This document shows positions 46,590 to 54,333 of a DNA stretch of 64,000 nucleotides, one piece after another; the first letter of the stretch is position 1, and each line of letters starts with the position of its first letter. Both the position numbers and the translations under genes were made by a program. The notes under the pieces are model-generated. The model searched no databases. It had not been told where the DNA came from and was given only the letters and a program-made list of their open reading frames with translations. The stretch comes from Paraburkholderia caribensis (GTDB lineage: Bacteria > Pseudomonadota > Gammaproteobacteria > Burkholderiales > Burkholderiaceae), in NCBI RefSeq assembly GCF_002902945.1, contig NZ_CP026102.1, positions 2,542,001 through 2,606,000 of the forward strand. Reading direction: 5' to 3'.

Positions 46590-47711
46590 TTACTTGTCGA
46601 GCAGAATGCGAAGCATACGACGCAGCGGCTCAGCAGCGCCCCACAACAGCTGGTCGCCGACCGTGAACGCCGACAGGTATTCGCCGCCCATCGCGAGCTT
46701 GCGCAGACGGCCGACAGGCACCGTCAGCGTGCCCGTCACCACGGCGGGCGACAGATCGCGCATCGACGCTTCGCGCTCGTTCGGCACGACCTTCACCCAG
46801 TCGTTCGCCGAGGCGAGAATGTCATTCACTTCGTCGAGCGGCACGTCCTTGTTCAGCTTGATGGTCAACGCCTGCGAATGGCAACGCATGGCGCCGATAC
46901 GAACACACAGACCGTCGACGGGGATCGAGCCCGGCTCGCCCATCGCGGGCTTGCCCAGAATCTTGTTGGTTTCCGCGCCGCCCTTCCACTCTTCCTTCGA
47001 CATGCCGTTGCCGAGATCCTTGTCGATCCACGGAATCAGCGAGCCGGCGAGCGGCACGCCGAAGTGGTCGGTGGGCATGCTGTCGCTGTTCATGGCCGCC
47101 AGCACGCGGCGGTCGATATCGAGAATGGCCGACGACGGATTGGCGAGTTCATCCTTCACTGCGCCGTGCAGCGCGCCCATCTGGCTCAGCAGTTCACGCA
47201 TGTTTTGCGCGCCCGCGCCCGAAGCGGCCTGATACGTCATGGCCGTCATCCAGTCGACGAGGTTTTCGCGGAACAGGCCGCCGAGCGCCATCAGCATCAG
47301 GCTGACCGTGCAGTTGCCGCCGATGAAGTTCTTCTGGCCCTTGACCAGCGCGTTCTTGATCACGTCGAGGTTGACGGGATCGAGAATGATGACGGCGTCA
47401 TCCTTCATGCGCAGCGACGAAGCCGCATCGATCCAGTAGCCGTTCCAGCCCGCCGCGCGCAGCTTCGGGAAGACTTCGTTCGTGTAGTCGCCGCCCTGGC
47501 AGGAAATGATGGCGTCGCACTTCTTCAGGTCGTCGATGCTTGTCGCATCTTTGAGCTTGGTCTCGTTCTTGGCAAACGACGGCGCGTTGCCGCCCGCATT
47601 GCTGGTGCTGAAAAACACCGGTTCGATCAGATCGAAATCGCCTTCCTGCTGCATGCGTTGCATCAGGACGCTACCGACCATGCCGCGCCAACCTACGAGA
47701 CCTACGTTCAT
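46590..47711 (-). CDS. asd: Aspartate-semialdehyde dehydrogenase Asd
   Basis: NADPH-dependent reduction of aspartyl phosphate to aspartate semialdehyde, the branch point to lysine/diaminopimelate, threonine and methionine. The 373-residue protein begins MNVGLVGWRGMVGSVLMQRM (NADP-binding). The active-site Cys is in FIGGNCTVSLMLMALGGL; SGAGAQNMRELLSQM and the late CVRIGAMRCHSQALTIKL follow. The ATG at 47711 gives the family N-terminus. Confidence 0.97.
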   Translation of the reverse strand: MNVGLVGWRGMVGSVLMQRMQQEGDFDLIEPVFFSTSNAGGNAPSFAKNETKLKDATSIDDLKKCDAIISCQGGDYTNEVFPKLRAAGWNGYWIDAASSLRMKDDAVIILDPVNLDVIKNALVKGQKNFIGGNCTVSLMLMALGGLFRENLVDWMTAMTYQAASGAGAQNMRELLSQMGALHGAVKDELANPSSAILDIDRRVLAAMNSDSMPTDHFGVPLAGSLIPWIDKDLGNGMSKEEWKGGAETNKILGKPAMGEPGSIPVDGLCVRIGAMRCHSQALTIKLNKDVPLDEVNDILASANDWVKVVPNEREASMRDLSPAVVTGTLTVPVGRLRKLAMGGEYLSAFTVGDQLLWGAAEPLRRMLRILLDK

Positions 47712-48011
47712 GACTTCATACCCTTCGAATGGACACTTCCCCGCATCTTTGCCCGCAGTGACCGCGCGGGGAAGATGGGCGGGCACGACGGACGATCAGC
47801 GCTTCGTGATCGTTTTCGGGGTAATCGTTTTGATGGTAATGGCGAGCGCAACCACGCGGGCCGTTTTGCCGCGCAGTGTCGAAATCGAGGAGATTTGAGG
47901 AATCGTCGCCATCACATGAGTCTACACGAAAACCCGTTTTTTGCGGCGCGGGCGCCGCGATTTGCGTGAATCCGCGCAAAAGTGGCAGATTCACGCGCGT
48001 TGGCTGAAGAA
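47712..48011. other. Intergenic region between asd and leuB
   Basis: This 300-bp region has no convincing gene. Just after leuB (minus direction) an inverted repeat GCGTGAATC...GATTCACGC (about 47964-47996) could be a weak terminator, but it lacks a U-run. The rest presumably contains the asd promoter. Confidence 0.45.
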
Positions 48012-49079
48012 TTACAGCGCCGCCACCACCGCGTCGCCCATCGCTTCCGTGCCGACCTGCTTGCAGCCTGGCGTCAGAATATCGCCCGTCCGATAGCCTT
48101 GCTCCAGCACCTTTTTCACGGCGCTTTCGATGCGATCGGCCTGCTCGGCCCGGTTCAGCGAATAACGCAGCATCATCGCGGCCGACAGAATCGTGGCGAG
48201 CGGATTCGCAACGCCCTTGCCCGCGATATCGGGCGCCGAACCGTGCGACGGCTCGTACAGACCCTTGTTGTTCTTGTCGAGCGAAGCAGACGGCAGCATG
48301 CCGATCGAACCCGTCAGCATCGCCGCTTCGTCCGACAGGATGTCGCCGAACATGTTGCCCGTGACGATCACGTCGAACGATTTCGGCGCCTTCACGAGTT
48401 GCATGGCCGCGTTGTCGACGTACATGTGCGACAGTTCGACGTCCGCGTATTCCTTCGAGACATCGATCATCACGTCCTTCCACAATTGCGAGGTTTCGAG
48501 CACGTTCGCCTTGTCGACCGACGTCAGCTTCCTGTCGCGCTTCTGGGCCGCCTGAAACGCGACGTGCGCGATGCGGCGCACTTCGGGCTCCGAATAGCGC
48601 ATCGTGTCAAAACCTTCTTTCGCGCCCTCGAACGGACCGTCCGGCGCTGCCCGCACGCCGCGCGGTGAGCCGAAGTAGATGTCGCCGTTCAGTTCGCGCA
48701 CGATCAGGATATCGAGGCCCGACACGATTTCCGGCTTCAGCGACGAAGCGCCCGTCAATTGCGGATAGCAGATCGCCGGACGGAAGTTCGCGAACAGTTG
48801 CAGATGCTTGCGCAGACCCAGGATTGCCTGTTCCGGACGCAGCGAGCGCTCGAGCGAATCGTATTTCCAGTCGCCAACCGCGCCGAACAGGATCGCGTCC
48901 GCTTCCTTCGCGAGCTTGAGCGTAGCTTCCGGCAGCGGATGACCGGCCGCCTCGTAGCCTGCGCCGCCAACGGGCGCTTCTTCCAGCTCGAACTTTTCGC
49001 CGAGCACGTTCAGAACCTTGACGGCTTCCTTGACGATTTCCTTGCCAATGCCGTCGCCCGGCAACACTGCGATCTTCAT
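48012..49079 (-). CDS. leuB: 3-isopropylmalate dehydrogenase LeuB
   Basis: NAD-dependent oxidative decarboxylation in leucine synthesis. The 355-residue protein has MKIAVLPGDGIGKEIVKEAVKVL, ELNGDIYFGSPRG, and the signature NMFGDILSDEAAMLTGSIGMLPSASL, followed by GLYEPSHGSAPDIAGKGVANPLA. It is the last gene of leuC-lipoprotein-leuD-leuB. Confidence 0.97.
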   Translation of the reverse strand: MKIAVLPGDGIGKEIVKEAVKVLNVLGEKFELEEAPVGGAGYEAAGHPLPEATLKLAKEADAILFGAVGDWKYDSLERSLRPEQAILGLRKHLQLFANFRPAICYPQLTGASSLKPEIVSGLDILIVRELNGDIYFGSPRGVRAAPDGPFEGAKEGFDTMRYSEPEVRRIAHVAFQAAQKRDRKLTSVDKANVLETSQLWKDVMIDVSKEYADVELSHMYVDNAAMQLVKAPKSFDVIVTGNMFGDILSDEAAMLTGSIGMLPSASLDKNNKGLYEPSHGSAPDIAGKGVANPLATILSAAMMLRYSLNRAEQADRIESAVKKVLEQGYRTGDILTPGCKQVGTEAMGDAVVAAL

Positions 49080-49135
49080 GCGTATTCCTTGTTGGTGTCT
49101 GTGTGGCCTGGATCAGGCGCGCGTTCGCACAATCT

Positions 49136-49789
49136 TCAGCGCACGAGGCGGTTGTTGAGCCACGGCTGCTTTGCGATGCGCTCTGCCTCGAACTGGCGAA
49201 TCTTGTCCGCGTGACGCAGCGTGAGGCCGATGTCGTCGAAACCGTTCAGCAGGCAGTATTTGCGGAACGCTGCGACTTCGAACGGATATTCGGCGCTGCC
49301 GTCGGCCGTGCGGACGACCTGCTTTTCCAGATCGACGGTCAGCTGGAAGCCGTTGAACGCGAATGTTTCGTTAAACAGATGGTCGACCTGCTGGTCGGTC
49401 AGCACGATGGGCAGCAGACCATTCTTGAAGCAGTTGTTGTAGAAGATGTCGGCGAAGCTCGGCGCGATGATCGCGCGGAACCCGTACTGTTGCAGCGCCC
49501 ACGGTGCGTGCTCGCGCGAGCTGCCGCAGCCGAAATTCTGACGCGCGAGGAGTACCGACGCGCCCTGATAGCGCGGCTGGTTCAGCACGAAATCCGGATT
49601 CAACGGACGCTTCGAGTTGTCCTGGCCCGGCTCGCCGTGATCGAGATAACGCCATTCGTCGAACGCGTTGGGACCGAAGCCCGTGCGCTTGATCGACTTC
49701 AGGAACTGCTTCGGAATGATCGCGTCGGTGTCGACGTTTTCGCGATCGAGCGGCGCCACGACGCCGCTATGTACGATGAATTTTTCCAT
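49136..49789 (-). CDS. leuD: 3-isopropylmalate dehydratase small subunit LeuD
   Basis: Small subunit that with LeuC isomerises 2- to 3-isopropylmalate. The 217-residue protein shows NVDTDAIIPKQFLKSIKRTGFG and the swivel-domain signature LARQNFGCGSSREHAPWALQQYGFRAIIAPSFADIFYNNCFKNG. Its size is typical for the proteobacterial enzyme. Confidence 0.97.
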   Translation of the reverse strand: MEKFIVHSGVVAPLDRENVDTDAIIPKQFLKSIKRTGFGPNAFDEWRYLDHGEPGQDNSKRPLNPDFVLNQPRYQGASVLLARQNFGCGSSREHAPWALQQYGFRAIIAPSFADIFYNNCFKNGLLPIVLTDQQVDHLFNETFAFNGFQLTVDLEKQVVRTADGSAEYPFEVAAFRKYCLLNGFDDIGLTLRHADKIRQFEAERIAKQPWLNNRLVR

Positions 49790-49865
49790 GTCGCTTTAGC
49801 CTGTTCGAAGCCGGAAGGCAGTGCACATGCGCATCACCCGCGCCCTCCGGCGAATCAAAAACCGC

Positions 49866-50018
49866 TTACTTTGCCGCCTTGTCGCTGATCGACCCGCCCA
49901 GATGCTGCAGGTCTTCGCCAAAGCCGTGCACCGTGTTGCAACCCGCGAGGCCGAGCAGCAGCCCTGCTAGCGACGCGAGTGCGAATCGGCGCAGAAGTGC
50001 GATGCGATCGATGTTCAT
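49866..50018 (-). CDS. Entericidin A/B-family small lipoprotein
   Basis: A 50-residue peptide beginning MNIDRIALLRRFALASLAG, with a lipobox LAGC (Cys at residue 27), then NTVHGFGEDLQHLGGSISDKAAK. The NT.xGxGxDxxxxGxxI/LxxxA pattern after the lipid Cys is the entericidin signature. Entericidins are small outer-membrane lipoproteins; the ecnAB pair in E. coli is described as an antidote/toxin system, but a single copy like this may simply be structural. It lies seven bases after leuC and before leuD on the same strand, so it is probably cotranscribed with leucine genes. Confidence 0.85.
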   Translation of the reverse strand: MNIDRIALLRRFALASLAGLLLGLAGCNTVHGFGEDLQHLGGSISDKAAK

Positions 50019-50025
50019 GTGGCGT

Positions 50026-51435
50026 TCATCCCAGCTTGCGAATGTCGACGAAATGCCCTTCGATGGCGGCTGCCGCCGCCATGGCCGGGCTGACGAGGTG
50101 CGTGCGTCCGCCCGCGCCCTGACGGCCTTCGAAATTGCGATTCGACGTGGACGCGCAGCGCTCGCCCGGCTCCAGCCGGTCGGCGTTCATGGCGAGGCAC
50201 ATCGAGCAGCCCGGCTCGCGCCATTCGAAACCCGCTTCCGTGAAGACCTTGTCGAGACCTTCGCGTTCCGCCTGCGCCTTCACGAGGCCCGAGCCCGGCA
50301 CGACCATCGCGAGACGAATGTTCGGCGCGACGCGGCGGCCGAGTTTCTTCACGACCCAAGCTGCCGCGCGCAAATCCTCGATGCGCGCATTCGTGCACGA
50401 ACCGATGAAAATCTTGTCCGGCTTGATTGATTCGATGGGGAGATTCGGTTCGAGCGCCATGTACTGCAGCGCCCGTTCCATCGCGTCGCGCTTGACCGGA
50501 TCTTTTTCCTTTTCCGGGTCCGGCACGCGTGCGTCGACGGAAGTGACCATCTCCGGCGACGTGCCCCACGTGACCTGCGGCACGATCTCGGCGGCGTTCA
50601 GTTCGACTACGCGATCGAAGTGCGCGTCGGGATCGGACTTGAACTGCTTCCAGTATTCGACGGCCTGATTCCATTCGACGCCTTGCGGCGAGAACGGACG
50701 GCCCTTCAGGTATTCGATGGTCGTGTCGTCGACGGCGACCATGCCGGCGCGCGCGCCCGCTTCGATCGCCATGTTGCAGACGGTCATGCGGCCTTCCATC
50801 GACAGTGCGCGAATGGTCGAGCCGCCGAATTCGATGGCGTAGCCCGTGCCGCCCGCCGTGCCGATCTTGCCGATGATGGCGAGCACGATGTCCTTCGCCG
50901 TGCAGCCGCGCGGCAACTGGCCTTCGACCTTGACCAGCATGTTCTTGCTCTTCTTCTGCAGGAGCGTTTGCGTGGCCAGCACGTGCTCGACTTCCGACGT
51001 GCCGATGCCGTGCGCCAGCGCGCCGAACGCGCCGTGCGTGGACGTGTGCGAGTCGCCGCAGACGATCGTCATGCCCGGCAGCGTCGCGCCCTGCTCCGGC
51101 CCGATGATGTGAACGATGCCCTGACGCATGTCGTTCATCTTGAACTGCGTGATGCCGAATGCGTCGCAGTTCGAGTCGAGCGTATCGACTTGCAGTTTCG
51201 ACACGGGGTCAGCGATGCCGTGGCTGCGATCTGTGGTCGGAACGTTGTGATCCGACACCGCCAGATTCGCGCTGATGCGCCACACCGGGCGTTCCGCGAG
51301 CTTCAGCCCTTCGAATGCCTGCGGGCTGGTCACTTCATGCAGCAGTTGACGGTCGATATAGAGAATCGTCGTGCCGTCTTCTTCCGTGTGGACCACATGG
51401 GTGTTCCACAATTTGTCGTAGAGAGTCTGTGCCAT
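50026..51435 (-). CDS. leuC: 3-isopropylmalate dehydratase large subunit LeuC
   Basis: Aconitase-family [4Fe-4S] enzyme of leucine synthesis, partner of LeuD. The 469-residue protein starts MAQTLYDKLWNTHVVHTEEDGTTILYIDRQLLHEVTSPQAFE. It contains TIVCGDSHTSTHGAFGALAHGIGTSEVEHVLATQ, the cluster Cys in IFIGSCTNARIEDLRAAA, and GCSMCLAMN. The ATG at 51435 is chosen for the family N-terminus; an upstream ATG at 51459 would add eight residues. Neither has a strong Shine-Dalgarno. Confidence 0.96.
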   Translation of the reverse strand: MAQTLYDKLWNTHVVHTEEDGTTILYIDRQLLHEVTSPQAFEGLKLAERPVWRISANLAVSDHNVPTTDRSHGIADPVSKLQVDTLDSNCDAFGITQFKMNDMRQGIVHIIGPEQGATLPGMTIVCGDSHTSTHGAFGALAHGIGTSEVEHVLATQTLLQKKSKNMLVKVEGQLPRGCTAKDIVLAIIGKIGTAGGTGYAIEFGGSTIRALSMEGRMTVCNMAIEAGARAGMVAVDDTTIEYLKGRPFSPQGVEWNQAVEYWKQFKSDPDAHFDRVVELNAAEIVPQVTWGTSPEMVTSVDARVPDPEKEKDPVKRDAMERALQYMALEPNLPIESIKPDKIFIGSCTNARIEDLRAAAWVVKKLGRRVAPNIRLAMVVPGSGLVKAQAEREGLDKVFTEAGFEWREPGCSMCLAMNADRLEPGERCASTSNRNFEGRQGAGGRTHLVSPAMAAAAAIEGHFVDIRKLG

Positions 51436-51516
51436 GGTATGCGGGGATAGTAATGACATCGGGCAGTTCGTGTCCGGTCAATTATGCCACGCAGTTGACT
51501 TTCTAGGACCATCACA

Positions 51517-51533
51517 TATCGAGAAAACCGATA
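51517..51533. promoter_or_regulatory. Dyad TATCG-N7-CGATA upstream of leuC
   Basis: A 17-bp interrupted palindrome lies about 82 bases before the leuC start. Its size and AT-rich ends are like LysR-type regulator boxes, and LysR proteins often control leu genes. No such regulator gene is adjacent, so the role is a guess. Confidence 0.35.
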
Positions 51534-51551
51534 AAAAACATGGAGTTGGGT

Positions 51552-51581
51552 GGTAGTGCCGATACCTGTATCGGCACTACC
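51552..51581. promoter_or_regulatory. Strong 13-bp stem-loop upstream of leuC
   Basis: GGTAGTGCCGATA (51552-51564), loop CCTG, TATCGGCACTACC (51569-51581) is a perfect stem. Read toward leuC, a run of six Us follows after about 12 bases, too far for a canonical terminator. It may be a terminator for an upstream minus transcript or part of the leuC leader. I find no leucine-rich leader peptide. Confidence 0.5.
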
Positions 51582-51778
51582 CGAGGGGGCGTCCGTGCCT
51601 GCTTCGAAATGATCGGATGGAAAGGCCGGGCGGGACTTTGTTGCGCGGACAGCTCGGCAATTGGCGCCGCAACGGGTAAACGTACGCGACGATGCAGCGA
51701 CAGGGCACGCAGCACTCGGCCGAACGGCGTATAGCGGCGACGCCAGCGTTCGCCATAGCATGGTTAGTTACCCTAATC

Positions 51779-52375
51779 ATGCCACCGATGTCGCAACTCG
51801 AATATTTGACCGTCGATTCACCGCCTGAACCTGGACATCGATTCTCAGGCGTGAGCTATCGTGGAACCCAGTGGAATCTCAATCATCTCGATGCCTTCAC
51901 ATTCAAGATCGATCTGGGATTAGGAGCAGACATGACCGTACTCGTACTTTTCTCCTGCCACTGCTTTTCCCATAGCTTCCGATGGGACGCGCGCGCAACA
52001 CATCTGATACCTGCGGATGAAATCTACGATGATGGCAAAGAGCGCCGTGTACTCGACCCGCTGCGCTACGAACTCTCACGCAAGCATCTAAGAGACATCG
52101 TCGTTCAATTGCCGTCGCGGCGCATTACGATTGCCAACGAGAAACAACCCAACTTCGTTACGCTCGAACAGTTGAACGAAGACGGTTCGACATCGCTCTA
52201 TGCCGTATTCTTCGAAGCCGAGCGGGACCGCAGCCGCAAGCGGCGCATGGTGTTGCGCATCCAGTCGGCCTATGTGCTGGACAACGGGCTGACGAGGCGT
52301 CAGGAAAAGGCCGGTAAAGTCGGCTTTGCGACGCTACTGCGTGCGACGTACCTTGGCAAAAGGATTCGCGGATGA
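51779..52375 (+). CDS. Unrecognised cytoplasmic protein, probably accessory
   Basis: I do not firmly recognise this family. From the ATG at 51779 it has 198 residues (MPPMSQLEYLTVDSPPEPGH...); an ATG nine bases later is equally possible and neither has a clear Shine-Dalgarno. It has no signal peptide or membrane helix. Notable features are CHCFSHSFRWD with a Cys/His cluster, a charged middle, and a basic C-terminus with EAERDRSRKRRMVLRIQSAYV. Its codon use is less GC-biased than the flanking leu and glt genes, and it interrupts two housekeeping blocks, which suggests acquisition. It vaguely resembles proteins labelled stationary-phase growth adaptation protein; low certainty. Confidence 0.6.
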   Translation: MPPMSQLEYLTVDSPPEPGHRFSGVSYRGTQWNLNHLDAFTFKIDLGLGADMTVLVLFSCHCFSHSFRWDARATHLIPADEIYDDGKERRVLDPLRYELSRKHLRDIVVQLPSRRITIANEKQPNFVTLEQLNEDGSTSLYAVFFEAERDRSRKRRMVLRIQSAYVLDNGLTRRQEKAGKVGFATLLRATYLGKRIRG

Positions 52376-52384
52376 GGTCCGCAG

Positions 52385-52414
52385 AAAAACAAACGGCCAC
52401 CTGAGGTGGCCGTT
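52385..52414 (-). terminator. Intrinsic terminator of the small RNA candidate
   Basis: On the minus strand AACGGCCACC (52414-52405), loop TCA, GGTGGCCGTT (52401-52392), then TGTTTTT. A 10-bp GC-rich stem plus U-run is a textbook terminator. On the plus strand it follows the gene ending at 52375 but there lacks a U-run. Confidence 0.8.
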
Positions 52415-52521
52415 GCATGCGGGATTCTCTATCTGTCGTTCGACAAAACTCCCACTCCTGGTGGGACCCGGCTTGCCGGGCGGCGCTACGTTTTTCGCAC
52501 CCGCTGGTACGTAGTTTTGAG
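52385..52521 (-). ncRNA. Candidate small RNA with branched fold and intrinsic terminator
   Basis: On the minus strand a sigma70-like promoter fires into a sequence with no ORF. The transcript would be about 137 nt. It starts at the base of a closing stem (AAAACU at 52518-52513 with AGUUUU at 52450-52445) that encloses three arms: a CUACG/CGUAG hairpin (52514-52486), a CCCGG/CCGGG hairpin (52480-52467) and a CCCAC/GUGGG hairpin (52465-52451). An unpaired stretch of about 20 nt follows (52434-52415), then a 10-bp terminator stem and U-run. Promoter, fold and terminator line up on one strand, which is hard to explain by chance. No known RNA family was recognised. Confidence 0.6.
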
Positions 52522-52526
52522 TCGTT

Positions 52527-52555
52527 ATTATTGCCTTTTGCCCATCGCCGGTCAA
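52527..52555 (-). promoter_or_regulatory. Sigma70-like promoter of the small RNA candidate
   Basis: Minus strand: -35 TTGACC (52555-52550), spacer exactly 17 bases, -10 AATAAT (52532-52527). The predicted start, about 52520-52522, coincides with the first paired base region of the structured RNA. It lies between this RNA and the gltA terminator, so it does not serve gltA. Confidence 0.65.
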
Positions 52556-52590
52556 GCGCACCTGACCTGGCCAAACGGCCTATCAAGCAA

Positions 52591-52620
52591 AACACCCCAA
52601 CGGCGAACCGTTGGGGTGTT
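52591..52620 (-). terminator. Terminator after gltA
   Basis: AACACCCCAACGG (52591-52603), loop CGAA, CCGTTGGGGTGTT (52608-52620): a perfect 13-bp stem with UUUUG-like sequence after it on the minus strand. It lies 49 bases past the gltA stop. Confidence 0.85.
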
Positions 52621-52668
52621 TCGTTCGATGCGTTTAACGCAAGCCCGATGCGCTGACGCGCCCGTGGC

Positions 52669-53970
52669 TTAGCGCTGAGCGATCGGCTTGGCTTCGCGAG
52701 GCGCTTCGCCGATGAACAGCTGACGCGGACGGCCAATCTTTTGTTCGGGATCGGCGATCATTTCGTTCCACTGCGCGATCCAGCCGACCGTACGTGCCAT
52801 CGCAAAGATACACGTGAACATCGACGTCGGGATGCCCAGCGCGCGCTGCACAATGCCCGAATAGAAGTCGACGTTCGGGTACAGCTTGCGCGACACGAAG
52901 TATTCGTCTTCGAGCGCGATCTTTTCCAGCGCCATGGCGAGCTTGAACAGCGGGTCGTCGTGCAGGCCCAGTTCGTTCAGCACTTCGTGGCAGGTTTCGC
53001 GCATCAGCTTCGCGCGCGGATCGTAGTTCTTGTACACACGGTGACCGAAGCCCATCAGCTTCACGCCCGAGTTCTTGTCCTTCACCTGCTTGATGAACTC
53101 AGGAATGTTGTCGACCGAGCCGATCTCTTCCAGCATGTTCAGCGCCGCTTCGTTCGCGCCGCCGTGCGCCGGGCCCCACAGACACGCGATACCGGCCGCG
53201 ATACACGCGAACGGATTTGCCCCCGACGAACCCGCCAGACGAACCGTCGACGTGGATGCGTTCTGCTCGTGGTCGGCGTGCAGGATCAGGATACGGTCGA
53301 GTGCGCGAACCAGCACTTCGTTGACCTGGTACTCTTCGCACGGGTTCGAGAACATCATGCGCATGAAGTTTGCGCTGTACGACAGATTGTTCTGCGGATA
53401 CACGAACGGCTGGCCGATCGAATACTTGTACGCCATGGCGACCAGCGTCGGCAGCTTCGCGATCATGCGGATTGCCGAGACTTCGCGATGACGCGGGTTA
53501 TTGATGTCGAGCGAATCGTGGTAGAACGCCGACAGCGCGCCGACTGCAGCGACAAGAATCGCCATCGGATGGGCGTCGCGGCGGAAGCCGCGGAAGAAGA
53601 ACTGCATCTGCTCGTGAACCATCGTGTGGTTCGTGACCGTCTTCACGAACTCGTCCTTCTGCGCCTGGTTCGGCAGTTCGCCTTTCAGCAGCAGGTAGCA
53701 CGTTTCGAGGAAGTCGGCGTTTTGCGCGAGATTGTCGATCGGGAAGCCGCGGTACAGCAGCTCGCCCTTGTCACCGTCGATGTAGGTGATAGCCGAGTTG
53801 CACGACGCCGTCGACATGAAGCCCGGATCGTACGTGAACTTGCCGGTCTGACCATACAGCTTACGGATGTCGATCACATCCGGGCCCATCGTGCCCTTGT
53901 AAATCGGCATTTCGACGCTCGGCGAGTTGTCGCTGAACGATAGCGTGGCTTTAACATCTGACGGGGTCAT
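52669..53970 (-). CDS. gltA: Citrate synthase GltA (type II)
   Basis: Condenses oxaloacetate and acetyl-CoA, the entry step of the TCA cycle. The 433-residue protein has the N-terminal beta domain of NADH-regulated type II enzymes (ATLSFSDNSPSVEMPIYKGTMGPDVIDIRKLYGQTGKFTYDPGF). Catalytic His are in LHADHEQNASTSTVR and MGFGHRVYKNYDPRAK, and the Asp region is in DFYSGIVQRALGIP. A good GAGGA precedes the ATG. A second member of the family (prpC) is near the window end. Confidence 0.97.
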   Translation of the reverse strand: MTPSDVKATLSFSDNSPSVEMPIYKGTMGPDVIDIRKLYGQTGKFTYDPGFMSTASCNSAITYIDGDKGELLYRGFPIDNLAQNADFLETCYLLLKGELPNQAQKDEFVKTVTNHTMVHEQMQFFFRGFRRDAHPMAILVAAVGALSAFYHDSLDINNPRHREVSAIRMIAKLPTLVAMAYKYSIGQPFVYPQNNLSYSANFMRMMFSNPCEEYQVNEVLVRALDRILILHADHEQNASTSTVRLAGSSGANPFACIAAGIACLWGPAHGGANEAALNMLEEIGSVDNIPEFIKQVKDKNSGVKLMGFGHRVYKNYDPRAKLMRETCHEVLNELGLHDDPLFKLAMALEKIALEDEYFVSRKLYPNVDFYSGIVQRALGIPTSMFTCIFAMARTVGWIAQWNEMIADPEQKIGRPRQLFIGEAPREAKPIAQR

Positions 53971-54062
53971 AGCACATCCTCAATCGAAGTATGGAAACAG
54001 GGTTTCGATAATTGCACGCCTGGATCAAACTCACCTGCGTAGTGGCAAGGCTTACGCCTTGA

Positions 54063-54332
54063 TTACACGTTCCGCAGCATCTCCAGCACCCGCGCGACAT
54101 CGGCGTCGGCGAGGTCGCCCTCCGGTTCCTTGCGGGCGAGCAGCAAGTCCATCAGGTCGTTATCGCTCAGTTCGAGCAGGCGCGTGAGCGCGCCCACATC
54201 CGCATCACTGAGATCATGCTCATATCGGCTAAAAAAACGCTCGAAGATCAGATCGTTTTCCAGCAGGCCACGTCGCGCGCGCCACTTCAGGCGCGCACGG
54301 CGCAGCGGGTCGGACTGATGCGATGTCTCCAT
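54063..54332 (-). CDS. sdhE: FAD assembly factor SdhE
   Basis: Small chaperone that promotes covalent attachment of FAD to SdhA. The 89-residue protein has the key RGxxE motif in KWRARRGLLENDLIFERFF, followed by LTRLLELSDNDLMDLLLARKEPEGD. It begins one base after sdhB ends, so it is part of the sdh operon and encodes maturation together with the enzyme. Confidence 0.94.
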   Translation of the reverse strand: METSHQSDPLRRARLKWRARRGLLENDLIFERFFSRYEHDLSDADVGALTRLLELSDNDLMDLLLARKEPEGDLADADVARVLEMLRNV

Positions 54333-54333
54333 C

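Noticed and set aside
52441..52524. Structured 84-bp segment as an integron attC site or small mobile element
   Set aside because: The ends do not match attC core sites, and the alignment of promoter, fold and terminator on one strand favours an RNA gene.
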